NCBI GenBank assembly: GCA_028873965.1
Contig: JAPPMU010000032.1
Coordinates: forward strand, 1-64,000
Reading direction: 5' to 3'
DNA from: Chloroflexota bacterium
GTDB taxonomy: Bacteria; Chloroflexota; Dehalococcoidia; Lucifugimonadales; UBA3495
Length of the DNA stretch: 64,000 nt
A model generated the notes under the pieces. The model made no database searches. It saw nothing but the letters and a program-made list of their open reading frames with translations, and was not told the origin of the DNA. The position numbers and the translations under genes are program-made. Each line of letters begins with the position of its first letter. Within the stretch, counting starts at the first letter, position 1. Shown piece after piece: positions 53,212 to 60,138 of this stretch.

Positions 53212-53724
53212 ATGACCACCGAAGTCTACGAATCTATCTTGCATCCGCAATCCCTGGTCGCGGAGCTGAAGAAGAACAGCGTCTCGCATGTCGTGTGGCT
53301 CCCCGACAGCGAGACCAATTTTCTGTACAACATGATGATGGAAGAGCCCACCCTGGACCTGATCCCGGTGTGCCGAGAGGGCGAGACCATGGCCGTCGCG
53401 GCAGGACTATGGGTCGGCGGCGCCAACCCCGTGGTGCTCATCCAGAACACCGGCGTCTTTGAGGCCGGCGACTCCATTCGCGGCCTGTGCCTGGACCTCA
53501 ACCAGCCCCTGGTCATGCTGGTCGGCTATCGCGGCTGGACCCGCCGCGGTCCCACTCCCGACTCCGCCGGGCGCTTCATCGAGCACATCCTTCACGCCTG
53601 GGGCATCAACTATTACCTCGTGGAAACCGATGACGACGCCGACCGCATCAGCATCGCCTTCGAGGAATCCCAGCGCCTCAACCGGCCAGTCGCCGTTCTC
53701 ATCGGAACCGAGTTCGGCGCGTAG
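53212..53724 (+). CDS. Sulfopyruvate/phosphonopyruvate decarboxylase-like alpha (PYR-domain) subunit
   Basis: A 170-residue TPP-enzyme PYR domain. VVWLPDSETNFLYN, PVCREGETMAVAAGLWVGG (the conserved Glu that activates TPP) and NTGVFEAGDSIRGLCLDLNQPLVML (region, about 81-104) match ComD-type subunits. It would pair with the PP-domain subunit at 53850-54446. The likely reaction is decarboxylation of a 3-substituted pyruvate such as sulfopyruvate. AAGGAG precedes ATG 53212. Confidence 0.85.
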   Translation: MTTEVYESILHPQSLVAELKKNSVSHVVWLPDSETNFLYNMMMEEPTLDLIPVCREGETMAVAAGLWVGGANPVVLIQNTGVFEAGDSIRGLCLDLNQPLVMLVGYRGWTRRGPTPDSAGRFIEHILHAWGINYYLVETDDDADRISIAFEESQRLNRPVAVLIGTEFGA

Positions 53725-53740
53725 AGCCTTTTGTCAAATG

Positions 53741-53823
53741 ACGTCATTCCGACGAAAGCCGGAATCCAGCTAACGTTCCCATCACAGAGGCTTTTCTGGG
53801 TTCCTGCTTTCGCAGGAACGACG
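53741..53823. repeat. Dispersed palindromic repeats between the decarboxylase subunits
   Basis: GACGTCATTCCGACGAAAGC and GGAATCCAG form one unit; TTCCTGCTTTCGCAGGAACGACG forms a second. Each is a short palindrome of the family seen at 24-52 and 31381-31446. The repeats occupy the gap between the two subunit genes. Confidence 0.6.
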
Positions 53824-53849
53824 AGATGAGTTTTCAGGAGTGCACCACC

Positions 53850-54446
53850 ATGATTAACAACACCGATGCCGTGCGCGTCATCGACAGCAACCGCGAAGAC
53901 GCCGTCGTCGTCCCCACCATGAACGCGGGCAACGTCCGGTTCGGCCTGCCCTCCGTCACCACGAACCAGAATCTGGACCTGCCGATCTCGGGCGCCATGG
54001 GCAAGGCCAGCAACGTCGGCCTGGGCATCGCCCTAGCCCAGCCCGGGCGCAAGGTAATGGTGCTGGACGGCGACGGCAGCCTGCTGATGAACTTGGGCGC
54101 GCTGGTCACCACCTCCACCAAGGCCCCGAAGAACTTCTACCACTTCCTCTTCAACAACGGCGTCTATGCCGTCACCGGCGGTCAGCCGATCCCCGGTTCC
54201 GATGGCGTAACCAACTGGGAGGAAATCGCCAGGGGCGCCGGCTACGCTGCCGTCTTCTCCTTCGACAACCTGGAAGACTTCACCACCGGCATCAGCGAAG
54301 TGCTCGCTGCCGAGGGTCCGGTCTTCATCCACTTGGCCGTGGAGCCCGAAATCGAAAACACGCCGGTGCAGTTCCGCGTCCGCGGTTCCCGCACCGCGCA
54401 GCAGGCCTACGAGGAGGTCACCGCCGCCCTGGCCGGCGACAACTAG
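53850..54446 (+). CDS. Sulfopyruvate/phosphonopyruvate decarboxylase-like beta (TPP-binding) subunit
   Basis: A 198-residue TPP-enzyme PP domain. The cofactor motif is intact: VMVLDGDGSLLMNLGAL, then FYHFLFNNGVYAVTGGQP (GDG...NN). SGAMGKASNVGLGIALAQPG precedes it. ATG 53850 is chosen because CAGGAG lies 10 nt upstream; ATG 53826 is in frame. It completes the two-chain decarboxylase with the gene at 53212-53724. Confidence 0.87.
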   Translation: MINNTDAVRVIDSNREDAVVVPTMNAGNVRFGLPSVTTNQNLDLPISGAMGKASNVGLGIALAQPGRKVMVLDGDGSLLMNLGALVTTSTKAPKNFYHFLFNNGVYAVTGGQPIPGSDGVTNWEEIARGAGYAAVFSFDNLEDFTTGISEVLAAEGPVFIHLAVEPEIENTPVQFRVRGSRTAQQAYEEVTAALAGDN

Positions 54447-54485
54447 CGCTTACCAACCCGCCCACCCCTGGGTCCCGGTTGCGCT

Positions 54486-54839
54486 TTGGACTCCCAGCGC
54501 GGATTGCCGGAGACCATCACGGCGGGCGGCGTCATTAGATGGCTGACCAGGCATATGCGGGATTTCCCCGATCGTGACGTTACAGCCAGCAGGATTCAGC
54601 ATGCCCTGGAAAATTGGGCGGTTCGAGGTATTTGCAAAGACGGACAAGGCGCTCGTGAAGCGATAACCTACTGGGGACTTGTCCCTGGCCGAAGCGAAAT
54701 GTTGCGAGTAGTGGTGTCGCTGAATGACCAAGAGATCATCACGGCTCACTTCGACGAACATGCAGCCGAGCGGATTGCAGAAAATCATCCCTGGTTCCAA
54801 CGGCGTTGCCGAGACCTGGAGGTGCGGGATGCAGGCTAA
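54486..54839 (+). CDS. DUF4258-like protein, putative toxin
   Basis: Up to 117 residues. The segment SRIQHALENWAVRG, the strand-rich AITYWGLVPGRSEMLRVVVSLNDQEIITAHFD (region, about 63-94) and the AAERI end resemble DUF4258/RelE-superfamily small proteins. TTG 54486 is the first possible start; ATG 54555 is an alternative and neither has a clear ribosome-binding site. It overlaps the DUF2283 gene by 11 nt, a common partner. Confidence 0.55.
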   Translation: MDSQRGLPETITAGGVIRWLTRHMRDFPDRDVTASRIQHALENWAVRGICKDGQGAREAITYWGLVPGRSEMLRVVVSLNDQEIITAHFDEHAAERIAENHPWFQRRCRDLEVRDAG

Positions 54840-55230
54840 GTACTATGCCGAAGACGATGCGTTGATCCTGACCGCTGCCCCTGGGGGGCTCAGTGGCGCC
54901 GCTTTGCGAGATGACTTCCGCGTCATCTTCACGTTTGAGGATGTGGGCGTTGAAAATGTCACGCGGCTGCGCGTGCTATACGTCAGCGACTTTCTCCCCC
55001 TCGACGCGGAGCGGGGCTACGACGCCGACACCGACACGCTGACCCTGGGCGACAAGCCGGACGCGGACTCCGATTACCGCGTGGTGGACAACGGCGACTT
55101 TGTGAGTTACCGGCAGTGGTTTGACGACGGCAGCGGCTGGGACATCGTAGCGGTGGACCTGCGGCAGGCGTCCAAATATCTGGCCCCGGCGCTGGCCGCT
55201 CCGACGCAGCCGCAAACCGTCGGCACCTGA
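54829..55230 (+). CDS. DUF2283 domain protein, putative antitoxin
   Basis: A 133-residue protein with two DUF2283-like strand units: YYAEDDALILTAAP at the start and YDADTDTLTLGDKPDADSDY in the middle, then WDIVAVDLRQASKYL. GGAGGTGCGGG fixes ATG 54829. It is translationally linked to the DUF4258-like gene. Pairing of these domains is usual for a toxin-antitoxin-like module. Confidence 0.68.
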   Translation: MQAKYYAEDDALILTAAPGGLSGAALRDDFRVIFTFEDVGVENVTRLRVLYVSDFLPLDAERGYDADTDTLTLGDKPDADSDYRVVDNGDFVSYRQWFDDGSGWDIVAVDLRQASKYLAPALAAPTQPQTVGT

Positions 55231-55250
55231 CGACCCAATCCGGGCCAGCC

Positions 55251-55487
55251 ATGCCCAAGTTTCGCCCCTTCAGCATCGTCGGCCGACTGTTCGCGTCGGC
55301 CGTTGTCGTAGCCGGCTTCTACCTGCTGTGGCTGGGCTTCATGGAAAGCAACGCCCTGAAAGCGGTTCCCGGCGCCCTGCTGATCCCGTCCGGCCTGTAC
55401 CTCATGGTATCCCAGCGCCGCGCCGAGGCCCGCCGCGACTCCGAGCCACTCGGTGAAAGGGATACGGCGACTGGTGACGACGAATGA
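55251..55487 (+). CDS. Small membrane protein
   Basis: A 78-residue protein with two hydrophobic segments (about 9-31 and 38-53) and a charged tail (RRAEARRDSEPLGERDTA). Its stop overlaps the ATG of the degenerate TPP subunit as ATGA (55484-55487). Function unknown. Confidence 0.6.
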   Translation: MPKFRPFSIVGRLFASAVVVAGFYLLWLGFMESNALKAVPGALLIPSGLYLMVSQRRAEARRDSEPLGERDTATGDDE

Positions 55488-56053
55488 TCCCTTCTCGCGA
55501 AGTCGCCCGCGCCATCAACTACCACCGTCATGATGCGCTGGTGGTGTCCACCTCCGCCGCGCTGCGCGACTGGCACAACGTCTCCGAGCGGCGCGAGCTG
55601 GACATCGACCTCACCGATTGCATGGACCGTGCGCCGGCCGTCGGGCTGGGGCTGTCCCTGGCTCAGCCCAACCGCCGAATATTGGTGCTGGACTGCGACG
55701 CCACTCTGCGCACCGACCTGGCCAGCTTGGCAACCATCGGCGAGGCCGCGCCGGCAAACTTCGTGCACTTTGTTTTCGAGGACGCCGACCACACCTCCAC
55801 CGAGGGGATGCCCATTCGCGGGCTCGACCGGGTGGATTTCGAGGGTATGGCCCGCAGCGCCGGCTACGCCCACGCCTGCCGGTTCGACAACCTGGAGGAG
55901 TTCCTGATCGGCCTGGAGGACATCATGGCCCGCGCCGGCCCCGTGTTGGTAGCCGTGAAGGTGCTGCCCGAGCCGGAACTGCCCGCGTTCCCTGAACGTT
56001 CCATGGCTGACGGCTGGGCCGAGGTGCGCCGCGCCCTCGGCTCAAATTCCTAG
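55484..56053 (+). CDS. Degenerate TPP-binding-subunit paralogue (pseudo-beta subunit)
   Basis: A 189-residue protein aligned along its whole length with the beta subunit at 53850-54446 (AVGLGLSLAQPNRRILVLD; GMPIRGLDRVDFEGMARSAGYAHACRFDNLEEF as a region). The cofactor motif GDGSLLMN is replaced by CDATLRTD, and the following NN by a DAD stretch, so the Mg-TPP ligands are lost. It is unlikely to be catalytic. A structural or regulatory partner of the decarboxylase is one reading. It is coupled to the small membrane protein by a 4-nt overlap. Confidence 0.7.
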   Translation: MIPSREVARAINYHRHDALVVSTSAALRDWHNVSERRELDIDLTDCMDRAPAVGLGLSLAQPNRRILVLDCDATLRTDLASLATIGEAAPANFVHFVFEDADHTSTEGMPIRGLDRVDFEGMARSAGYAHACRFDNLEEFLIGLEDIMARAGPVLVAVKVLPEPELPAFPERSMADGWAEVRRALGSNS

Positions 56054-56073
56054 ACAGCAGTCGCATGCAAGGT

Positions 56074-56108
56074 GATCCGAAGCGGCGTCAGGCTGGCGCC
56101 TTCGGATC
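56074..56108. terminator. Bidirectional hairpin terminator
   Basis: GATCCGAAG (56074-56082) and CTTCGGATC (56100-56108) pair, with a further inner GGCG/CGCC pairing. It lies between the convergent genes ending at 56053 (+) and 56110 (-). Confidence 0.7.
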
Positions 56109-56109
56109 G

Positions 56110-56496
56110 TTACGTCGCGGCCAGTATTTCAGCGTCGTCGATGTACTCCGCAGTCTCCCGGATGCGGCGTTCCGTGTGCGGCCCGCACATCCTGTTGTAA
56201 AAGCAGGAGCCATGCAAGTAGCTGATTCGGGTGAAATAGCGTCCCACCAGCGTCTCGGCATCTGGAATGGCGCTGGCAAGATCCAGCAAACCTTCCGTGG
56301 TCAGGGCCGTCGTTTCCGGTTCTTCGCCAGTGCGAACCAGGACAAGGGCGTCGGTGGCGCGCTTGGTGGCGCACCAGGCTTTTTCCGCGGCGTCCCGGAT
56401 ATCGTCGTAATCGAGGCATGCGATTGCTCGACTGTGCATCTCACGGGCATCGGCGAACAGTTCAATTACGCGATCTGGGAGCAAAGTCGTGGTCAT
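56110..56496 (-). CDS. PaREP1/HEPN-like protein
   Basis: A 128-residue all-helical protein. ADAREMHSRAIACLDYDDIRDAAEKAWCATKRATDAL is the family-like region (about 15-51), resembling PaREP1/HEPN domains with a DAAEKAW helix. No clear Rx4-6H RNase motif was seen. ATG 56496 overlaps the DtxR stop as ATGA, so it is co-translated with the metalloregulator. It may be a small adaptor or a nucleotide-binding accessory. Confidence 0.55.
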   Translation of the reverse strand: MTTTLLPDRVIELFADAREMHSRAIACLDYDDIRDAAEKAWCATKRATDALVLVRTGEEPETTALTTEGLLDLASAIPDAETLVGRYFTRISYLHGSCFYNRMCGPHTERRIRETAEYIDDAEILAAT

Positions 56497-57278
56497 TGGT
56501 CGCCTCGGCAAGCCGTGTCCTCTACCTCATCCCCTGCCGGTCGCACCACAATCTGCCGCGCTACGTTGTAGCCGATGGAGATGCGGTCAACTTCCGTCTC
56601 CACCTGCATGACGCCCAGATAGGGCATGCCTTCCAGGAGGGTGATCCGGCGCTCCGGCACCAACCGCGCGGCGCCCAGGAATTTCAGCAACTCCGCGTCC
56701 TCTTCCGGAACCCGGTCCACGACGTAGGCGTTCCCGACGTCGGCGTTGTCCAGGGGGACCGCGCCCGGTGATGGCGATGTCGGCCCGCTGCCCGGTATCG
56801 GCCAGCCGAAGGGTGAGTGGGTCGGGTTGCCCAACCGCTCCATGAGCTTGGCTTCCATGGCGTCGGACATGCCGTGCTCCAGCTGGTGCGCCTCGATGTG
56901 GGCCTCGTGCAATTCCATGCCCAGCAGGCTAACCACGAGCCATTCCGCCAGGCGGTGCCGGCGCGCGATGTTCTCACCTTCCTTCTTGCCGCGCGTCGTC
57001 ATCCGGATGCGCTTGTCGTTGCCGATGTCCACCAGGCCCTGCTTCTGCATCCGCCGCAGCATCCCGGCCACCGACGGCACCGAGGTACCCAGGCCCTCCG
57101 TGGGCGGCAGTTGCCTCAGCGCCTCCGTCAGCTGGGTCAGCGTCGGGATGTCCGAGTCCTCCCACATCTTGTACAGCGACAGCAGGTAGTTCTCGGTAAC
57201 CGGCGACAGTCGTTCCGGACCGTCGTGTCCTTCGGTTTGCGCCCTGGGTTCGGTGGCGGTTTTACGTGGTCGCGGCAC
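56493..57278 (-). CDS. DtxR-family metal-dependent transcriptional regulator
   Basis: A 261-residue repressor. The N-terminal winged helix (ENYLLSLYKMWED, SVPSVAGMLRRMQKQGLVDI) is followed by the dimerisation and metal domain with HEAHIEAHQLEHGMSDAM and NPTHSPFGWPIPG, typical for IdeR/MntR. An SH3-like C-terminal domain (about 165-245) is present. It would sense Fe2+ or Mn2+. It starts at GTG 57278 behind GAAGGGG. The Lys/Arg-rich head may contact DNA. Confidence 0.9.
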   Translation of the reverse strand: MPRPRKTATEPRAQTEGHDGPERLSPVTENYLLSLYKMWEDSDIPTLTQLTEALRQLPPTEGLGTSVPSVAGMLRRMQKQGLVDIGNDKRIRMTTRGKKEGENIARRHRLAEWLVVSLLGMELHEAHIEAHQLEHGMSDAMEAKLMERLGNPTHSPFGWPIPGSGPTSPSPGAVPLDNADVGNAYVVDRVPEEDAELLKFLGAARLVPERRITLLEGMPYLGVMQVETEVDRISIGYNVARQIVVRPAGDEVEDTACRGDQ

Positions 57279-57315
57279 TACCCCTTCCTCCGGGAACGGA
57301 TCAAGATGTGCCGCG

Positions 57316-57321
57316 ATTATA
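57316..57321 (-). promoter_or_regulatory. -10 box of the DtxR gene
   Basis: TATAAT on the minus strand, 38 bp before GTG 57278. No good -35 box was seen. Confidence 0.35.
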
Positions 57322-57383
57322 CCGCATACCCCATCTCGGGCGATTCGACGGGCGCGCCCCGAGGCGTGTGCCGATTGCCGCCG

Positions 57384-58106
57384 CTACAGGATATCCAGCA
57401 ACTCCCGCAGGTCGCCGATCTCGTGGTCCGGCGTGACGCCGGAGTTGTTTGCCACGCCATCCGCATTGAGCCACACGCTGCGGATACCGCACCCGTTGGC
57501 GCCCACGATGTCGGATTGCAGGGAATCGCCAACGTGGACCACTTGCGTTGGGTCGCAGCCGCACTTGCCCAAAGCCAGCTCGAAGATGCGCGGGTCGGGC
57601 TTGGCGATGCCGCACTCTACGGCCAGCAGCACAAAGCTGAAAACGTCGCCGAGGCCCACCCGCTCCGGATAGGTGTTGCCGTTGGACACCAGGCCGAGCC
57701 GGTAGCGGCTCTTGAGGTCGTTCAGCACATCGACGACGCCCGGGAATGGGTGGGTTGCCGTGAACCTGGCCTCGGTATAAACCTCGTACAGTCGCTGGGC
57801 GCCATCATCGCTGGGGTGGCCGACCTCGGCCAGCGTCCGCGCCAGGGCCTCGCGGCGGATTACTTCCACCGAGGTCGTGCTCTCGCCAAGCTCATCGGCG
57901 ACAGCCTCCCGTATCTCGGCCATGCGCGCCACGGTGAGCGCATCGGCCGCCGGATTGCCCACCACGCGGCGCAGTTCGGCCAGCGTCACCTCCAGCGCCT
58001 GCAACATGGCGGAGCGGAAGTCCCAGAGGGTGTCGTCGCCGTCGAAAAATATTGCTTTGATCTGGTTCAAGTCATATCCCCATGCCGCAGGCTGAGTCCG
58101 GCTCAC
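57384..58106 (-). CDS. HAD-family hydrolase
   Basis: Up to 240 residues. HAD motifs: FFDGDDTLWD (nucleophile Asp), GLVSNGN (motif II), ECGIAKPDPRIFELAL (Lys) and HVGDSLQSDIVGANGCG (motif IV). It has a helical cap, as in YjjG/pyrophosphatase-type members, and probably acts on phosphate esters. GTG 58106 is the assigned start, but TTG 58070 with GGGGAT upstream gives a more usual beginning. Confidence 0.88.
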   Translation of the reverse strand: MSRTQPAAWGYDLNQIKAIFFDGDDTLWDFRSAMLQALEVTLAELRRVVGNPAADALTVARMAEIREAVADELGESTTSVEVIRREALARTLAEVGHPSDDGAQRLYEVYTEARFTATHPFPGVVDVLNDLKSRYRLGLVSNGNTYPERVGLGDVFSFVLLAVECGIAKPDPRIFELALGKCGCDPTQVVHVGDSLQSDIVGANGCGIRSVWLNADGVANNSGVTPDHEIGDLRELLDIL

Positions 58107-58180
58107 AGTGAGGGCGCCGGTCGTGGTTAAACTCTGCCCGTCCTCGTCGTTATCGCATCGTCGGTTATGATGCGACCTTC

Positions 58181-58186
58181 ATTATA
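58181..58186 (-). promoter_or_regulatory. -10 box of the HAD hydrolase gene
   Basis: TATAAT on the minus strand, 75 bp before GTG 58106, in the gap between the HAD gene and the ABC ATPase terminator. Confidence 0.35.
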
Positions 58187-58253
58187 AGCCGGATGGCTTG
58201 CCAGATAATCGACGGTTCGGCTTACTACGCTGAAGAAGACCGGTATCATTACC

Positions 58254-58281
58254 CAAAAATGCCGCCCCATCCGGGCGGCAT
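58254..58281 (-). terminator. Intrinsic terminator of the ABC ATPase gene
   Basis: On the minus strand ATGCCGCCC and GGGCGGCAT (58259-58281) form a 9-bp stem with a 5-nt loop, followed by TTTTTGGG. It lies 26 bp after the stop at 58307. Confidence 0.8.
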
Positions 58282-58306
58282 CGCTGATCGTCGTTTGTAG
58301 CCGAGC

Positions 58307-59464
58307 TTACGCGGGCGCGCCGTCCAATTCTGCCGCGTAGGCCGGCCCGTCGAAGAAGGCGCGGCCGTCGATAAAGGGCAGGAGCTTGTGGCCTTCGCGG
58401 AGGACGGTTCGGACACGAGAGCCCGGCTCGACGTGCTCCACATGGGACTTCATCACCTGTACCTGCTGTCCCGACGGCAAGACCACCGCGTACATGTGGA
58501 ACGCGCCCATGAATTCCCGGCCGGAGACGACGCTGTCGCCGGCCTCGTCCACAAAGATGTCCAAACAGTCGGGGCGCACCATGACCTGCAAAACCTTGTG
58601 CTCCGGCCAGGGCGAGGGCCAGAAGCCCGGCCAGGGCATGCTTCCCACCTCGCAGGCGAGGAAATCGCCGTCCTGCCATGCGGGCAGGAAGTCGGCCGTG
58701 CCGAAGAACTCGGCGGTAAAGCGATTGTCCGGGTTGTGGAATATCGACTCGGGCGAGCCCAGTTGCTCGATTCTCCCGGCGTTCATCACCACCACGCGGT
58801 CGCCCAGCTGCATGGCCTCTTCCTGGTCGTGGGTCACGCAGACCACGGTGGCGCCGCGCGCCCTCAATATTGCCCGCACCTCGGTGCGCAACTGTTCGCG
58901 CAGTCCCCGGTCCAGGCTGGAGAACGGCTCGTCCATGAGGATCAGGTCCGGCTCCGGGGCCAGGGCTCGAGCCAACGCCACGCGCTGCTGCTGCCCTCCC
59001 GAGAGCTGGTGCGGATACCGCTCGTCGTAACCTTCCAGGTCAACCATCCGCAGCGCCGATGCCACCTGCTCCTTCCGATGCCGGGTCCGACCCAGTCCGA
59101 AAGCAATGTTCTGGGCGACGGTCAGGTGGGGGAACAGGGCCCCTTCCTGGAACACCATGCCCACGCGCCGTTTCTCCGGGCTTTCGTTCACGTCCGGCCC
59201 GCACACGGTGCGCCCGCCGATCTGTATGGTCCCGTCGTCGGGCGCGTCAAACCCGGCGATCAGGCGCAGCGTGGTGGTTTTTCCGCACCCGCTGGGGCCC
59301 AGCAGGCATAGTATCTCGCCCCGCTCAACGTCAAGGTCAACATTGGCGACGGCTTGCGTTTCCCGAAAAGATTTCCACAAGCCCGACAACCGCAGGGCCT
59401 TGTGCCCGGTAACCGCTTCACTGACTGTTGCCTGCGCTTGGTGATTAGATGGGGCGAAGGTCAT
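58307..59464 (-). CDS. ABC transporter ATP-binding protein (FbpC/PotA type)
   Basis: A 385-residue ATPase. Walker A LLGPSGCGKTTTL, Q-loop FQEGALFPHL, signature QLSGGQQQRVALARAL, Walker B LILMDEPFSSLD and the switch His in VCVTHDQEEAM are all present. The C-terminal TOBE-like domain (about 255-385) matches Fe3+, sulfate or spermidine importers. No permease or binding-protein gene adjoins it, so partners must be elsewhere. A perfect palindrome lies about 85 bp upstream. Confidence 0.9.
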   Translation of the reverse strand: MTFAPSNHQAQATVSEAVTGHKALRLSGLWKSFRETQAVANVDLDVERGEILCLLGPSGCGKTTTLRLIAGFDAPDDGTIQIGGRTVCGPDVNESPEKRRVGMVFQEGALFPHLTVAQNIAFGLGRTRHRKEQVASALRMVDLEGYDERYPHQLSGGQQQRVALARALAPEPDLILMDEPFSSLDRGLREQLRTEVRAILRARGATVVCVTHDQEEAMQLGDRVVVMNAGRIEQLGSPESIFHNPDNRFTAEFFGTADFLPAWQDGDFLACEVGSMPWPGFWPSPWPEHKVLQVMVRPDCLDIFVDEAGDSVVSGREFMGAFHMYAVVLPSGQQVQVMKSHVEHVEPGSRVRTVLREGHKLLPFIDGRAFFDGPAYAAELDGAPA

Positions 59465-59546
59465 TTTCAGGCCGTATCGTATATATAAATGAAGGCCGAT
59501 TGAACGCGGCCGTCAGTGTATCGGCATACCACCTCACTGTCAACAT

Positions 59547-59563
59547 TATCACCGTCGGTGATA
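59547..59563. promoter_or_regulatory. Perfect palindrome, candidate operator
   Basis: TATCACCG, a central T, and CGGTGATA form a 17-bp perfect inverted repeat about 83 bp upstream of the ABC ATPase start. The size and symmetry suit a dimeric repressor or activator. The cognate protein is unknown. Confidence 0.5.
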
Positions 59564-59952
59564 CGGCGCTTTTCGCTTCCGGACGAGCGTGGATGGCGTT
59601 CCCCATACCGAGCAGGGGGATCTCAGCGCGCGTCCTGAATTCAGGGTTACGGCGCTAGAACCGGCCCGGTACGCCCGTATCGAGTGCCTCACACGGGGAT
59701 TGGCATCCGGTCGCGGGGTGAATGTCTCGTCTCGACTTCCCGCGAAATTGATAGTCAGTGCACCATTGACAGCAGATTAAGTATGCATTAAATTGATAAG
59801 CGCATACGGACGTAATCAAATGAACTCCATCCTGAAAACACGGGCTGACGTGGGAAGAAATGAGAGCCATGCGCCGAACCGCTCGGTTGCGGTACGCCCG
59901 ATGGATCCCGGGCGCCCCGGCCTGTCGCTGCATGGACCCCCGCCTTAACACG

Positions 59953-59993
59953 AAAAGCGGGACGTTACTTTAGCGGCAGTAACGTCCCGTTTT
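59953..59993. terminator. Bidirectional intrinsic terminator
   Basis: CGGGACGTTACT (59958-59969) and AGTAACGTCCCG (59978-59989) form a 12-bp stem, loop TTAGCGGC, with AAAA before and TTTT after. It can serve either strand and is the likely end of the solute-binding-protein transcript from 60139. Confidence 0.85.
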
Positions 59994-60014
59994 CTGCCCC
60001 TCGCATGGGCAGCT

Positions 60015-60046
60015 GGCCCTGTCGGACCCCTCCTCCCGACAGGGCC
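60015..60046. repeat. GC-rich hairpin downstream of the solute-binding-protein gene
   Basis: GGCCCTGTCGG (60015-60025) and CCGACAGGGCC (60036-60046) form a perfect 11-bp stem with a 10-nt loop. No T-tract follows, so it could be an RNA-stabilising or processing structure. Confidence 0.55.
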
Positions 60047-60138
60047 ATTGTAGCATTGACCATGCTTCCGGGCAAAGGGCAGGGCGCCGGATGACCGGCA
60101 CCCCGATGTGTCTCCGGCTGTAAAGATGCGCAGATGGA

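Larger units (their letters stand above)
59465..60138. other. 674-bp intergenic region without a gene
   Basis: No coding frame looks credible here. The region holds an AT-rich stretch next to the ABC gene (GTATATATAAAT, possible minus-strand -10), the 17-bp palindrome at 59547-59563, and two strong hairpins near its right end (59953-59993 and 60015-60046). The part between about 59600 and 59940 shows nothing recognisable. Confidence 0.6.

Noticed and set aside
59655..59951. A 98-codon minus-strand frame in the large intergenic region.
   Set aside because: The composition is Cys/Arg-rich and irregular, there is no ribosome-binding site, and it starts within a low-complexity stretch. It was not supported as a gene.
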